From an uncultured Oscillospiraceae bacterium (GTDB lineage: Bacteria; Bacillota; Clostridia; Oscillospirales; Oscillospiraceae), in the NCBI GenBank assembly GCA_947629955.1, contig CANRFT010000003.1, forward strand, positions 1 to 64,000: a DNA stretch of 64,000 bases, read 5' to 3'. Below, piece by piece: positions 39,914 through 49,202 of the stretch. The notes beneath the pieces are model-generated. The model was given only the letters and a program-made list of their open reading frames with translations, was not told the DNA's origin and made no database searches. Every line of letters begins with the position of its first letter. The first letter of the stretch is position 1. A program made the position numbers and the translations under genes.

Positions 39914-41389
39914 TTACAAAATGATGCAGATGAGCCCGCCGGAACCCTCGTTGATGATGCGCTGGAGGGTGTCCCGCAGCTTCTCTCTGGCGTCCTCCGG
40001 CATCCGCTTCAGCTTGCTGTTCAGGTCCTCTCCCACCAGCTCGTGGAAGGACCGGCCGAAGATGTTGGAGTCCCAGATCTTCGCGGTGTCCCCCTCGAAC
40101 TGCCGGAGCAGGTAGTCCACCATCTCCTCCGACTGCTTTTCGGTGCCCATGATGGGGGACATCTCCGTTCTGATATCCGCCCGGAGCATGTGGATGGACG
40201 GGGCGGAGGCCCGCAGGCGGACCCCGTACTTCCCCCCCTGCTTGACGATCTCCGGCTCCTCCAGGGTCATCTCCTCCGGGTCGGGCATGACGATGCCGTA
40301 CCCGGTGGCCTCCATCTGGTTGAGAGCGCCCTCCACCTTCTGGTACTTCTTCTTCATGGCGGCCATCTGGATCAGCTGGTCGATGAGGTCGCCGTCGTCC
40401 CGGATGTCCAGCCCGCACCGCTCGGACACGGTGGAATAGAACAGACTCCGGGGCAGATCCAGAGTCACCGTCACCACGCCGCTGCCCATGTCCATCCGGG
40501 CGAGGGATGCGGAGCCGATCTCCTCTCTGCCAGCCATGCCCCGCACGGCCTTCTCCGCGTCCCGGAGCCGCTCCAGCCCCGCCGTCTCCTCCCGGAGCAT
40601 GGCGTACAGCCCGCTCTTGATGGGATGGTCCATGGGCAGCACGTCCACCCAGGGGGGCAGGAACACGTCCATCTCCTTCATGGGGAACTCGTGGAGCACC
40701 CCCCGGATGATGTCGGAGACCGCCCCCTCGTCCAGGGTCAGGCAGTTGACGGCGAGACAGGTCACGTCGTACCGCTCGGCGATGTCCGCCTGGAGGGTCT
40801 GGGCCTGCTCCCCATAGGGCTGGGCGGAGTTCAGCAGCACCAGGAAGGGCTTGCCCAGCCCCTTCAGCTCGTTGATGACCCGCTCCTCCGCCTCCAGGTA
40901 GTCCTCCCTGGGGATCCCGGTGACAGATCCGTCGGTGGTCACCACGATGCCGATGGTGGAGTGGTCGGCGATGACCTTCTCGGTGCCGTACTCCGCCGCC
41001 TGGGTCATGGGGATCTCGTGGTCGAACCAGGGGGTGCGCACCATCCGGGGCAGTTCCCCGTCCATCTGGCCCAGGGCGCCGGGCACCATGTACCCCACGC
41101 AGTCGATGAGCCGGACGGAGAACACGCCCCCGTCCTCCATGGCCATCTCCACCGCGTCCTCGGGGACGAATTTGGGCTCGGCGGTCATCACCACCCGGCC
41201 GGACCCGCTCTGTGGCAGCTCATCCCGGGCCCGGTCCCGGACGTACTCGTTCTCGATGCGGGGCAGCACCATGGTCTCCATGAACCGCTTGATGAAGGTG
41301 GACTTGCCCGTGCGGACCGGCCCCACCACGCCGATATAGATGTCGCCCTGGGTGCGCTGGGCGATATCCTCATACAGTTTGTTTTCCAA
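39914..41389 (-). CDS. spoIVA: Stage IV sporulation protein A
   Basis: MENKLYEDIAQRTQGDIYIGVVGPVRTGKSTFIKRFMETMVLPRI; C-terminal GGLICIIL. Confidence 0.96.
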   Translation of the reverse strand: MENKLYEDIAQRTQGDIYIGVVGPVRTGKSTFIKRFMETMVLPRIENEYVRDRARDELPQSGSGRVVMTAEPKFVPEDAVEMAMEDGGVFSVRLIDCVGYMVPGALGQMDGELPRMVRTPWFDHEIPMTQAAEYGTEKVIADHSTIGIVVTTDGSVTGIPREDYLEAEERVINELKGLGKPFLVLLNSAQPYGEQAQTLQADIAERYDVTCLAVNCLTLDEGAVSDIIRGVLHEFPMKEMDVFLPPWVDVLPMDHPIKSGLYAMLREETAGLERLRDAEKAVRGMAGREEIGSASLARMDMGSGVVTVTLDLPRSLFYSTVSERCGLDIRDDGDLIDQLIQMAAMKKKYQKVEGALNQMEATGYGIVMPDPEEMTLEEPEIVKQGGKYGVRLRASAPSIHMLRADIRTEMSPIMGTEKQSEEMVDYLLRQFEGDTAKIWDSNIFGRSFHELVGEDLNSKLKRMPEDAREKLRDTLQRIINEGSGGLICIIL

Positions 41390-41492
41390 GTGATTACCCT
41401 CCTTGCCCGTACTTGTTCCATATGTATGGGGATAAGCCCTCGAATATGACAGCGGGACGGCGCGGATTTGTCCGTGCCGTCCCGTCTCGCGC

Positions 41493-42992
41493 TCACCTTC
41501 TTGTGGGGATGAGCAGAAGCGCCCCCTCCGCCCCCTCCTGGTCGGGCAGATCGTTGGCGGCCCGGATGTCCGCCACGGCGGAGCCGCAGGCCTTGGCCGC
41601 GTCCCACAGGGTCTCCCCCGCCCCCATGCGGCGGATGACCACCGAGGGGCGCTGGACGTCGGCGGGCGCGGTCCCCGGCCTCAGTTCGGACACCGCCCAC
41701 ACCTGCTCCGATCTGACCGCGCTGAAGGCGAACTCCACCTCGCACCGCACCTCGATGCCGCCGGTGACGGGCACCGCCGTGGTCTCCCCCACCGCGCGGC
41801 ACCGGCAGGTACACTCCGCCCCCTGGGGCAGCTCCGCGCGGCCGGTGACGGGAATGGTCACCGTTGAAGCGCACAGGGCGTCGTCCTCGCTGAGATACAG
41901 CACCGACGCCTCCACCTGGGCGGTGTACTCCGCGCCCCCCTCGAGGGGGACGCTCTCCACGGAGGACACCGCGGCGGCGCAGTCCAATACCTGTTTGGCG
42001 GGGACGCCGGACTCGCACAGCCTGCGGCCCATCTCCCGGCGCGCCGTGCGCTCCGCCGCAGTGCACAGGGTCACGGGGGCGCGCTCCACGTCCACGCTCT
42101 CCCCCACGCCGTAGGCGTCCTCCAGCACGGTCACCGGCTGGCAGGCCCACAGCGCCGCCTGGACCAGCGCCTCCACGCTGACCTCCAGCTCCCCGTCTGC
42201 CAGCCGGCAGCCGGCGGATCTGACGGCCACCGTCACCTCCGGCTCGGCGTCCTCGGGGGCGTCCCCCATGTCCACGATCTGGGAGAAGGGCAGCTCAAAG
42301 CGGGCGGCGCACAGCTGGCCGCCGCCCCGGTACAGGGCGGTGAGCTCCAGTTCCCCCTTCAGCACCAGCTTTTTGCCGATGAATTTGGCGTCCATGGCCC
42401 CCAGCTCCGTCCGGGCGTTCAGCAGCTCCTCCATCTCCGGCTTGCTGGCCGGGGGGCGGAGCACGTCGGAAAAGGCGAAGGCCTTCTCCCGGACCTCCGG
42501 GACGCGCCAGAACTTTCGGGGGACGAGGCGCTTCTCCAGCCCCTCCCCGACGGCGTCGGAGGCGATCTCCCTGGCATCCTCCTCATAGGCCGCCGCCCAC
42601 ACGGACAGCTGGCACCGGGTCAGCAGCTTCCGGGGGTTGACGGTGCGGGCGTCGGCGGCGGCCAGGGTGACCTCCGCCGTCACCGGGCAGCCGGCCCGGA
42701 GGGCGGGATCGTCCCTGGAGCACTGGAAGGGGATGGTCACCTCCAGCGGGCGGGGGGCCTCCTCCCCCTCTGGGATGTACAGCACGGTGACCTGAGCGGT
42801 CCCGGTGACGCGGAGCATCCCCTCTCCCGCCTCCCGGTCCTTCAGGCAGGCCCTGCCCCACGCCGACACGATCCGGAGCACGTCCGGCATGGCGTCGGGC
42901 ACGATGCTCTCCAGGGTCTCCTCCTGGGTAAACGCGGTATGATAGACGGGACGGTATCCCTCCAGCGTGACACGCCGCAGTTCCATATCCAT
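41493..42992 (-). CDS. sipL: SipL-like DUF3794 + LysM protein (SpoIVA-interacting)
   Basis: Repeated DUF3794-like beta domains; C-terminal LysM (RRMGAGETLWDAAKACGSAVADIRAANDLPDQEGAEGALLLIPTR); adjacent to spoIVA. Confidence 0.8.
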   Translation of the reverse strand: MDMELRRVTLEGYRPVYHTAFTQEETLESIVPDAMPDVLRIVSAWGRACLKDREAGEGMLRVTGTAQVTVLYIPEGEEAPRPLEVTIPFQCSRDDPALRAGCPVTAEVTLAAADARTVNPRKLLTRCQLSVWAAAYEEDAREIASDAVGEGLEKRLVPRKFWRVPEVREKAFAFSDVLRPPASKPEMEELLNARTELGAMDAKFIGKKLVLKGELELTALYRGGGQLCAARFELPFSQIVDMGDAPEDAEPEVTVAVRSAGCRLADGELEVSVEALVQAALWACQPVTVLEDAYGVGESVDVERAPVTLCTAAERTARREMGRRLCESGVPAKQVLDCAAAVSSVESVPLEGGAEYTAQVEASVLYLSEDDALCASTVTIPVTGRAELPQGAECTCRCRAVGETTAVPVTGGIEVRCEVEFAFSAVRSEQVWAVSELRPGTAPADVQRPSVVIRRMGAGETLWDAAKACGSAVADIRAANDLPDQEGAEGALLLIPTRR

Positions 42993-43064
42993 AAGCTGTC
43001 CACTCCTCGTACAGATTTCTGTGAAAACTATATGAGCGGACGGCGCCGGATATGACTTGGCCTC

Positions 43065-43142
43065 CTATTCCCCGTCCATGTGGAGCAGCCTGCGCAGCAG
43101 CCCGCAGATCATCTTCGGGAATCTCACCACTACGATCCGCAT
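43065..43142 (-). CDS. spoVM: SpoVM-like 25-aa amphipathic peptide
   Basis: Own reading: MRIVVVRFPKMICGLLRRLLHMDGE*; aligns with B. subtilis SpoVM (MKFYTIKLPKFLGGIVRAML...); aagggggg RBS; next to rsgA and sipL/spoIVA. Confidence 0.8.
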   Translation of the reverse strand: MRIVVVRFPKMICGLLRRLLHMDGE

Positions 43143-43203
43143 GAAAACAGCCCCCCTTCTCAACGCTTTGATACAGCATATGAGAAAGAGGGCTGTCCAG
43201 TGA

Positions 43204-44085
43204 TTATTTTTTTGTCTCCCAGGGCTCGATGGCCCCGCTCTGTTCATAGAGCCGCGCGTAGCTCTTGTGCCGGCTGGGGGCGATCTCCCCCGCTTTGACG
43301 GCCTCCAGCACGGCGCAGCCCTTCTCCTTCACATGGGCGCAGCCCTGGAACCGGCACCGGTCCAGGTACGGCCGGAACTCCCGGAAGGCGGCGGCAAGCT
43401 CCTCCCGCGGGATGGGCTCGGTCTCGTCCACGTCAAAGGAGGAGAAGCCAGGCGTGTCGGCCACAAGCCCGTCCCCCACCCGGAACAGCTCCACGTGGCG
43501 GGTGGTGTGGCGGCCCCGGCCCAGCTTTTCGCTGATCTCACCCACCCGCAGGCCGAAGCCGGGCTGGATGGCGTTGAGGATGCTGGACTTGCCAACGCCG
43601 GTATTGCCCGTAAAGGCTGATACCTTTCCAGCCAGGGCGGCAGAGAGCTCCGGGATGCCCTCGCCGGTCTCCGCGCTGACCTTCAGCGTGGTGAAGCCGG
43701 CGGAGCGGTACAGCTCCGCCAGGCCGTCCACCTGGGCCAGGTCCCACTTGTTGAAGCAGATGACGGGCTCGCAGCCCTTCCACTCCGCCACCGCCGCCAT
43801 GCGGTCGATGAGGAACGGGTCGGTCACCGGGACGGCCCCGGAGGCCACGATCACCAGCTGGTCGATGTTGGCCACCATGGGCCGCCGGAACTGGTTTTTC
43901 CGGGGCAGGACGGCGTCCACCATGCCAGCGCCGTCGTCCAGAGCGGTGATCTCCACCCGGTCTCCCACCAGGGGGGTGATCTTCTGGTGGCGGAGCTTCC
44001 CCCGCCCCCGGCAGGGGACGGGTTCCCCCGCCCCGGTGTCTACGTAATAGAAGCCGCTGAGCGCCTTGACGATCTGTCCTGTCAT
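43204..44085 (-). CDS. rsgA: Ribosome small-subunit-dependent GTPase A
   Basis: Circularly permuted GTPase: NKWDLAQ before GNTGVGKSSILNAI; zinc-binding C-terminal CRFQGCAHVKEKGCAV. Confidence 0.95.
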   Translation of the reverse strand: MTGQIVKALSGFYYVDTGAGEPVPCRGRGKLRHQKITPLVGDRVEITALDDGAGMVDAVLPRKNQFRRPMVANIDQLVIVASGAVPVTDPFLIDRMAAVAEWKGCEPVICFNKWDLAQVDGLAELYRSAGFTTLKVSAETGEGIPELSAALAGKVSAFTGNTGVGKSSILNAIQPGFGLRVGEISEKLGRGRHTTRHVELFRVGDGLVADTPGFSSFDVDETEPIPREELAAAFREFRPYLDRCRFQGCAHVKEKGCAVLEAVKAGEIAPSRHKSYARLYEQSGAIEPWETKK

Positions 44086-44086
44086 C

Positions 44087-46075
44087 TCACTGCTCTTCCC
44101 CGCCCACGGGAGGCTGCTCAGTGGGGGGCGCCTCGGTGACGGGCGGCGGGGCCTCGGTGGGCGGCGCCTCCGTGGGAGGCGCCTGGGTGGGCGGAGGCTC
44201 CGTAGCGGGCGGCTCAGTGACCGGCGGGTCGGTGGGCGTCTCGGTGGGAGGAAGCGTGGGCGTGGGAGTGGGCTCCAGTGTGGGCGTGGGGGTGGGCTCC
44301 GGCCCGGTGGACACCCACAGGACGATCCCGTCCCCCTTGAACGCCTGCTCGCCGGGCTGGATGCTCTGAAAGGTCACTATTCCGGCCGCGTATTCATTGC
44401 TGGCGTACTGCTTGACCTCGGTCACCACCAGCCCCATATCCCTGATCTGCCGTTCCGCCTCTGAAAGGCTCATGCCCACCCATGGGATCACCGTCACGGG
44501 GACGGCCGCGGGCCCCTGGCTGACCACCAGGGTGACGGTCTGGCCCTCCACCAGGTCAGCGCCCTCCTCCGGGTCGGTGGAGATGACGTAGTCCTGGGTG
44601 ATCTCGTCGGAGTACTCCCGCTCCACCTTCACGACCATCCCCAGCTCCTCCATGAGGGTCTGCTGGGCCCGGCGGTACTCCTGGTTGATCAGGTAGGGCA
44701 TTTTCAGCTCGTCCTTGCCGCTGCTGACATTGACCCGGATGACGCGGCTGCCCGCCAGGACCTCCTCGCCGGCCTCGGGGGACTGGTTGCAGATCTGGCC
44801 CTCCTCATATTCCTCGCTGTAGGTCTCGCTGCCCCACTCCACCTCGAAGCCGTCCAGCAGATCGGGGCTGGCCTCCAGCTCCTCGCGGGTATAGCCCAGC
44901 AGATCGGGCACCGTGTATCTCTCCGGCTCGCCAGGGTTGAGCAGCGGGCTGATGAACACGTTCCACACAAAGACGCCCATGCCCACGATGAAGATGATGA
45001 TGGCCGCCACTGCGATCGCCGGAGCCGCCGAGGCCAGCCCTCCGCCCCGGTCCTCCCGGTCGTCGTACTCCTCCTCGGGGTCGGCGCGGCGCCGCTCCCG
45101 GCGCTGGTCATAGCGGCTGTCATACTGGTCCTCGTAGCGGTCCCGGGTCCGGACAGGGCGCGCCGGGGCCTCCGGGGCCGAGGTCATGACTACGGTAGGC
45201 TCGTCCTCGATCTCCTCCCGGTCGGAGGTCTTCACCACCATGTTCGGGGTCCTGCGGAACTCCTTCAGGTCCTCCAGCATGGCCTCGGCGGAGGGATAGC
45301 GCTGGTTCAGGTCGGGGGCCATGGCCTTCAGGGTGATGGACTCCAGCGCCGGGGGGATGTCCGGATTCAGCTCCCCAGGCGGGATAGGGATGGAGCTGAT
45401 GTGCTGGATGGCCACGTTCACCGGGTTGTCCCCCTCGTAGGGGAGCCGGCCGGTGATCATCTCATAGAGGACCACGCCGGCGGAGTAGATGTCGGTCCGG
45501 CAGTCCACGTGGCTGCCCTTGGCCTGCTCCGGGGAGATATAGTGGACCGAGCCGATGGCCTCGGCGGTCATGGTGTGCTGGGCCGCGCTGGCGATGCGGG
45601 CGATGCCGAAATCGGTGACCTTCACGCTGCCGTCCCGCAGGATCAGCACGTTCTGGGGCTTGATGTCCCGGTGGATGATGCCCCGGCTGTGGGCGTGGTC
45701 CAGGGCCCGGAGGATCTGGGTGATGAAGTGGATGGCCTCCCGCCAGTTCAGGGGGATCCCCCGCTTGCGCATATACTGCTTGAGGGTCATGCCGTCGATG
45801 AGCTCCATGACGATGTAGTCCAGCCCGTCGGACCGGCTCACGTCGTACACCGAGACGATGTTGGAGTGGGACAGCATGGCCACCGCCTGGGACTCGTCGT
45901 GGAAGCGGCGGCGGAAATCGGCGTCGCTGGCCAGCTCCGGCTTGAGGATCTTCACCGCCACCAACCGGTTCAGCCGGTGGTCCCTTGCCTTGTAGACCAC
46001 GGCCATGCCGCCGTTGCCGATGCGCTCCAGTATCTCGTATCGGTTATCGAGCATCTTACCTATGTACTGATCCAT
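44087..46075 (-). CDS. prkC: PASTA-domain Ser/Thr protein kinase
   Basis: RYEILERIGNGGMAVVYKARDHRLNRLVAVKIL; IIHRDIKPQNVLI; TM; PASTA repeats; Pro/Thr-rich tail. Confidence 0.95.
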   Translation of the reverse strand: MDQYIGKMLDNRYEILERIGNGGMAVVYKARDHRLNRLVAVKILKPELASDADFRRRFHDESQAVAMLSHSNIVSVYDVSRSDGLDYIVMELIDGMTLKQYMRKRGIPLNWREAIHFITQILRALDHAHSRGIIHRDIKPQNVLILRDGSVKVTDFGIARIASAAQHTMTAEAIGSVHYISPEQAKGSHVDCRTDIYSAGVVLYEMITGRLPYEGDNPVNVAIQHISSIPIPPGELNPDIPPALESITLKAMAPDLNQRYPSAEAMLEDLKEFRRTPNMVVKTSDREEIEDEPTVVMTSAPEAPARPVRTRDRYEDQYDSRYDQRRERRRADPEEEYDDREDRGGGLASAAPAIAVAAIIIFIVGMGVFVWNVFISPLLNPGEPERYTVPDLLGYTREELEASPDLLDGFEVEWGSETYSEEYEEGQICNQSPEAGEEVLAGSRVIRVNVSSGKDELKMPYLINQEYRRAQQTLMEELGMVVKVEREYSDEITQDYVISTDPEEGADLVEGQTVTLVVSQGPAAVPVTVIPWVGMSLSEAERQIRDMGLVVTEVKQYASNEYAAGIVTFQSIQPGEQAFKGDGIVLWVSTGPEPTPTPTLEPTPTPTLPPTETPTDPPVTEPPATEPPPTQAPPTEAPPTEAPPPVTEAPPTEQPPVGGEEQ

Positions 46076-46091
46076 AGTGTAATCCTCCTCG

Positions 46092-46829
46092 TCAAATCTC
46101 AGCCAGGACCACGGTGACGTTGTCCGGGGCGCCCCGCTCCAGCGTCGTCTCCAGCAGCGCGGCGGCGTACCGCTCCGGGTCGGCCTCCGCGGCAGACCGG
46201 GCCGCCAGCTCTCCGTCGTCCAGCACGTTGGTGAGCCCGTCCGAGCACAGCAGCAGTCGGTCGCCTGGCCGGGTCTCCAGCCGCCGGATGTCGCAGCCCA
46301 CCTCGCTGTCCACCCCCACGGCCCGGGTGATCACGTTCCGCCGGGGGTGGTGTCTGGCCTCCTCCTGGGTGATCTCCCCCCGGTTCACCAGCACCTGCAC
46401 ATAGGAGTGGTCGATGGTCAGCTGCCGGGCCGCGCCGTCCCGCAGGAGGTAGCAGCGGCTGTCCCCCACGTTGGCGATGTATGCCTCCCCCGGCAGCGCC
46501 AGGGCGCCCACCAGGGTGGTGCCCATGCCCTCGTACTCCGGGTTGTTCTGGGCCAGGTCGTACACCCGGCGGTTGGCGGCGGTGACCGCCTGGATCAGGA
46601 CGCGCTCCCGGCCCTCCGGCTCGTTGGGCATCCCGCCGGCGCAGAGCTTTTCCACCTCGGCGGAAAAGGCCTCCACCGCCACGGCGCTGGCCACGCTTCC
46701 GCTCTGTGCGCCGCCCATGCCGTCGCACACCACCAGGACCGCCGTGTCCTCGGTCCACTGCCGAAAAGCGTAGCTGTCCTGATTGTCCCGGCGGACCCGG
46801 CCCACATCGGTCATGCCATACAGCTTCAT
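46092..46829 (-). CDS. prpC: PP2C-type Ser/Thr phosphatase
   Basis: TDVGRVRRDNQDSY; VVCDGMGG; LLLCSDGLTNVLDD. Confidence 0.94.
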   Translation of the reverse strand: MKLYGMTDVGRVRRDNQDSYAFRQWTEDTAVLVVCDGMGGAQSGSVASAVAVEAFSAEVEKLCAGGMPNEPEGRERVLIQAVTAANRRVYDLAQNNPEYEGMGTTLVGALALPGEAYIANVGDSRCYLLRDGAARQLTIDHSYVQVLVNRGEITQEEARHHPRRNVITRAVGVDSEVGCDIRRLETRPGDRLLLCSDGLTNVLDDGELAARSAAEADPERYAAALLETTLERGAPDNVTVVLAEI

Positions 46830-46833
46830 GTCA

Positions 46834-47868
46834 TTACCCCCCTGTCCGCATCTGCCGCCGGCGGAGCTGGCCGCAGGACGCGTCGATGTCGCTTCCCAGC
46901 TTCCGGCGCACCGTGGCGGTGACGCCGTGGCTCTCCAGGCGCTGCTGGAACTGTCTCACCCGCCGGCTGGGCTTCAGCGGGGACTCCTCCACGTCGTTCA
47001 GCGGGATCAGGTTCACGTGGGCGGGCTGGCCTCTCAAAAGGGCGGCCAAACGGTCCGCCTGCCCGTCGCTGTCGTTGACCCCGTCGATCATGGCGTATTC
47101 GTAGGAGACGCGCCGCCCGGTGGTCTCAAAGTACCGGCGGCAGGTCTCCATCAACCTCTCCACCCCCACGGCCCGGTTCACCGGCATGAGCCGGGAGCGG
47201 GTCTCGTCGTCGGGGGCGTGGAGGGATACGCTGAGTGTCAATTGTAACCCAAGTGAGGCCAGTTTGTCAATTCTATCGACAAGGCCGCAGGTGGACAGGG
47301 AGATGTGCCGCATGCCGATGTTCAGCCCGTCGGGGCGGTTCACCAGCTCCAGAAAGCGCAGCACGTTGTCGAAGTTGTCCAGGGGCTCGCCGATGCCCAT
47401 CATCACGATGTTGGACACCTTCTCCCCGCTGTCCTTTTGGGCGAAGACGATCTGGTCCAGGATCTCGCCGGCGGTCAGGTCCCGCACCTTGCCGCCCAGG
47501 GTGGAGGCGCAGAACACGCAGCCCATGTTGCACCCCGCCTGGCAGGACACGCACACAGTATTCCCATGATGATACCGCATCAAAACCGTCTCCACGCAGT
47601 TGCCATCCCAGAGCCGCCAGAGATATTTGACGGTGCCGTCGAGCCTGGAAACCTGCTTGCGCTCGATCTGTGGCGCGAACAGGCGGCACTCCTTCGCCAG
47701 CCTCTCCCGCAGGTCCTTGGGGAGGTTGGTCATCCCGTTGAAGGACTCCACGCCCTGGTTGAGCCAGGAGAACACCTGCTTGGCCCGGAAGGCGGGCTGG
47801 CCCAGCTCCTTGAAATAAGCGGCCAGCTCCTCGGGGGTCATGGATTTCAGATCGGTCAAAGAGCTCAC
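46834..47868 (-). CDS. rlmN: 23S rRNA (adenine2503-C2)-methyltransferase
   Basis: CVSCQAGCNMGCVFCASTLGGKVRDLTAGEILDQ. Confidence 0.96.
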   Translation of the reverse strand: MSSLTDLKSMTPEELAAYFKELGQPAFRAKQVFSWLNQGVESFNGMTNLPKDLRERLAKECRLFAPQIERKQVSRLDGTVKYLWRLWDGNCVETVLMRYHHGNTVCVSCQAGCNMGCVFCASTLGGKVRDLTAGEILDQIVFAQKDSGEKVSNIVMMGIGEPLDNFDNVLRFLELVNRPDGLNIGMRHISLSTCGLVDRIDKLASLGLQLTLSVSLHAPDDETRSRLMPVNRAVGVERLMETCRRYFETTGRRVSYEYAMIDGVNDSDGQADRLAALLRGQPAHVNLIPLNDVEESPLKPSRRVRQFQQRLESHGVTATVRRKLGSDIDASCGQLRRRQMRTGG

Positions 47869-49202
47869 CCTCTCTTGCGCAGCTTTGCCACAAAAAAACC
47901 GTCGGTGCGGTGGATGTGGGGCCAGAAGGTCATTGTTCCGGGCTGTTCGCCAAACTCCGGAAGCGTGAAAGGCTCCAAAGTAAACTCGGGCCGGTCCGCC
48001 AAGAAACTGTTTACGACTTCTTCGTTCTCCCGTTCCAACAGCGTGCAGGTGGAGTAGACCAGCGCGCCGCCCGGCCTCACATACCGGGCGCAGTTGTCCA
48101 GGATGGCCCGCTGGAGGGTCGGCAGCCGCTCCATGGGTTTGGGGTCCTTATAGCGGATGTCCGGCTTTTTGCGGATGACCCCCAGACCGGAGCAGGGCAC
48201 ATCGGTGATCACGGCGTCGAAAGCGCTCTCCCATTCCGGGCGGAACGCCGCGCCGCTCTGGAGGGTGGGCGCGATGACGGACAGGCCCAGCCGGTCTCGG
48301 CCGGCGGAGAGCAGCCTGATCTTGTGGGGGTGGATGTCGCAGGAGACCACCTCTCCCCTGTTTTTCATATCGATGGCGGCGACGAAGGACTTGCCGCCGG
48401 GGGCGGCGCAGGCGTCCAGCACCCGCATCCCCGGCGCGAGGCCGGCGGCGGTCACCGCCAGACGGGCCGCCGGGTCCTGGATGTAGAACAGCCCCTCACG
48501 ATAGGCGGACAGCCGCTCCAGATCGCCGGGATTTTTCAGGATCAGGCAGTCGGGCAGCCAGGGGTGGGGCTCCGCCTCAACCCCTTCGGCACCCAGGATG
48601 GAGGTGAGCTCCTCCGCCGTGGTCCGGGTGGTGTTCACCTGGGCGGCGACGGGGGGCTGCTCGTTGTCGGCGAAGAGCAGTTGTTCCGCGCCGCCCTCCC
48701 CCAGACGGGCGAGAAACGCCTCCGTCAGCCACCGGGGATGGCTGTACCGCACTGACAAGGTCTCCGCCTTGTCAGCGCCTGCGGGCTCCGGCAGTTCCCC
48801 CGCCCGGAGCATGGCCCGGAGCACTCCGTTGACCATGCCGGCGGCTTTGGGGTTTTTGCAGTGGCGGCGCGTTGACTCCACCGCCTCGTTGACGGCGGCG
48901 CTGGCGGGGATCTTGTCCAGAAACAGGAACTGATAGGCGGCGATCCGCAGAGCGCACAGCACGTTGAGCTCCAGCCGGTCCAGCCTCATCTTGCAGAATC
49001 GGGCCAGGTGCCAGTCCAGCAGCATCCGGTTCTGGAGGACGCCGAAGCACAGCCGTGTGGCCAGGGCCGCCTCCCGGCGGTCCAGCCCGCCCTCCCGGAG
49101 GGTCTTCTTGAGATACCCGTCCGACCAGGCCCCCTGCCGCTCACAGGCGGCCAGGGTGACCAGCGCCGCCTCACGGGCGGACATGGGGCGCTTGTCGTTC
49201 AT
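47865..49202 (-). CDS. rsmB: 16S rRNA (cytosine967-C5)-methyltransferase
   Basis: NusB-like N-terminus; VLDACAAPGGKS; DAVITDVPCSGLGVIRKKPDIRYK. Confidence 0.94.
   Translation of the reverse strand: MNDKRPMSAREAALVTLAACERQGAWSDGYLKKTLREGGLDRREAALATRLCFGVLQNRMLLDWHLARFCKMRLDRLELNVLCALRIAAYQFLFLDKIPASAAVNEAVESTRRHCKNPKAAGMVNGVLRAMLRAGELPEPAGADKAETLSVRYSHPRWLTEAFLARLGEGGAEQLLFADNEQPPVAAQVNTTRTTAEELTSILGAEGVEAEPHPWLPDCLILKNPGDLERLSAYREGLFYIQDPAARLAVTAAGLAPGMRVLDACAAPGGKSFVAAIDMKNRGEVVSCDIHPHKIRLLSAGRDRLGLSVIAPTLQSGAAFRPEWESAFDAVITDVPCSGLGVIRKKPDIRYKDPKPMERLPTLQRAILDNCARYVRPGGALVYSTCTLLERENEEVVNSFLADRPEFTLEPFTLPEFGEQPGTMTFWPHIHRTDGFFVAKLRKRG

Noticed and set aside
43143-43200. Sigma-E promoter for the spoVM-like gene
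   Set aside because: A CATATGCT-like -10 is visible on the minus strand, but I could not find a convincing -35 at proper spacing
44110-44290. GC-rich repeat tract on plus strand (glycine-rich ORF 44121-44369)
   Set aside because: Antisense of the PASTA kinase Pro/Thr-rich tail
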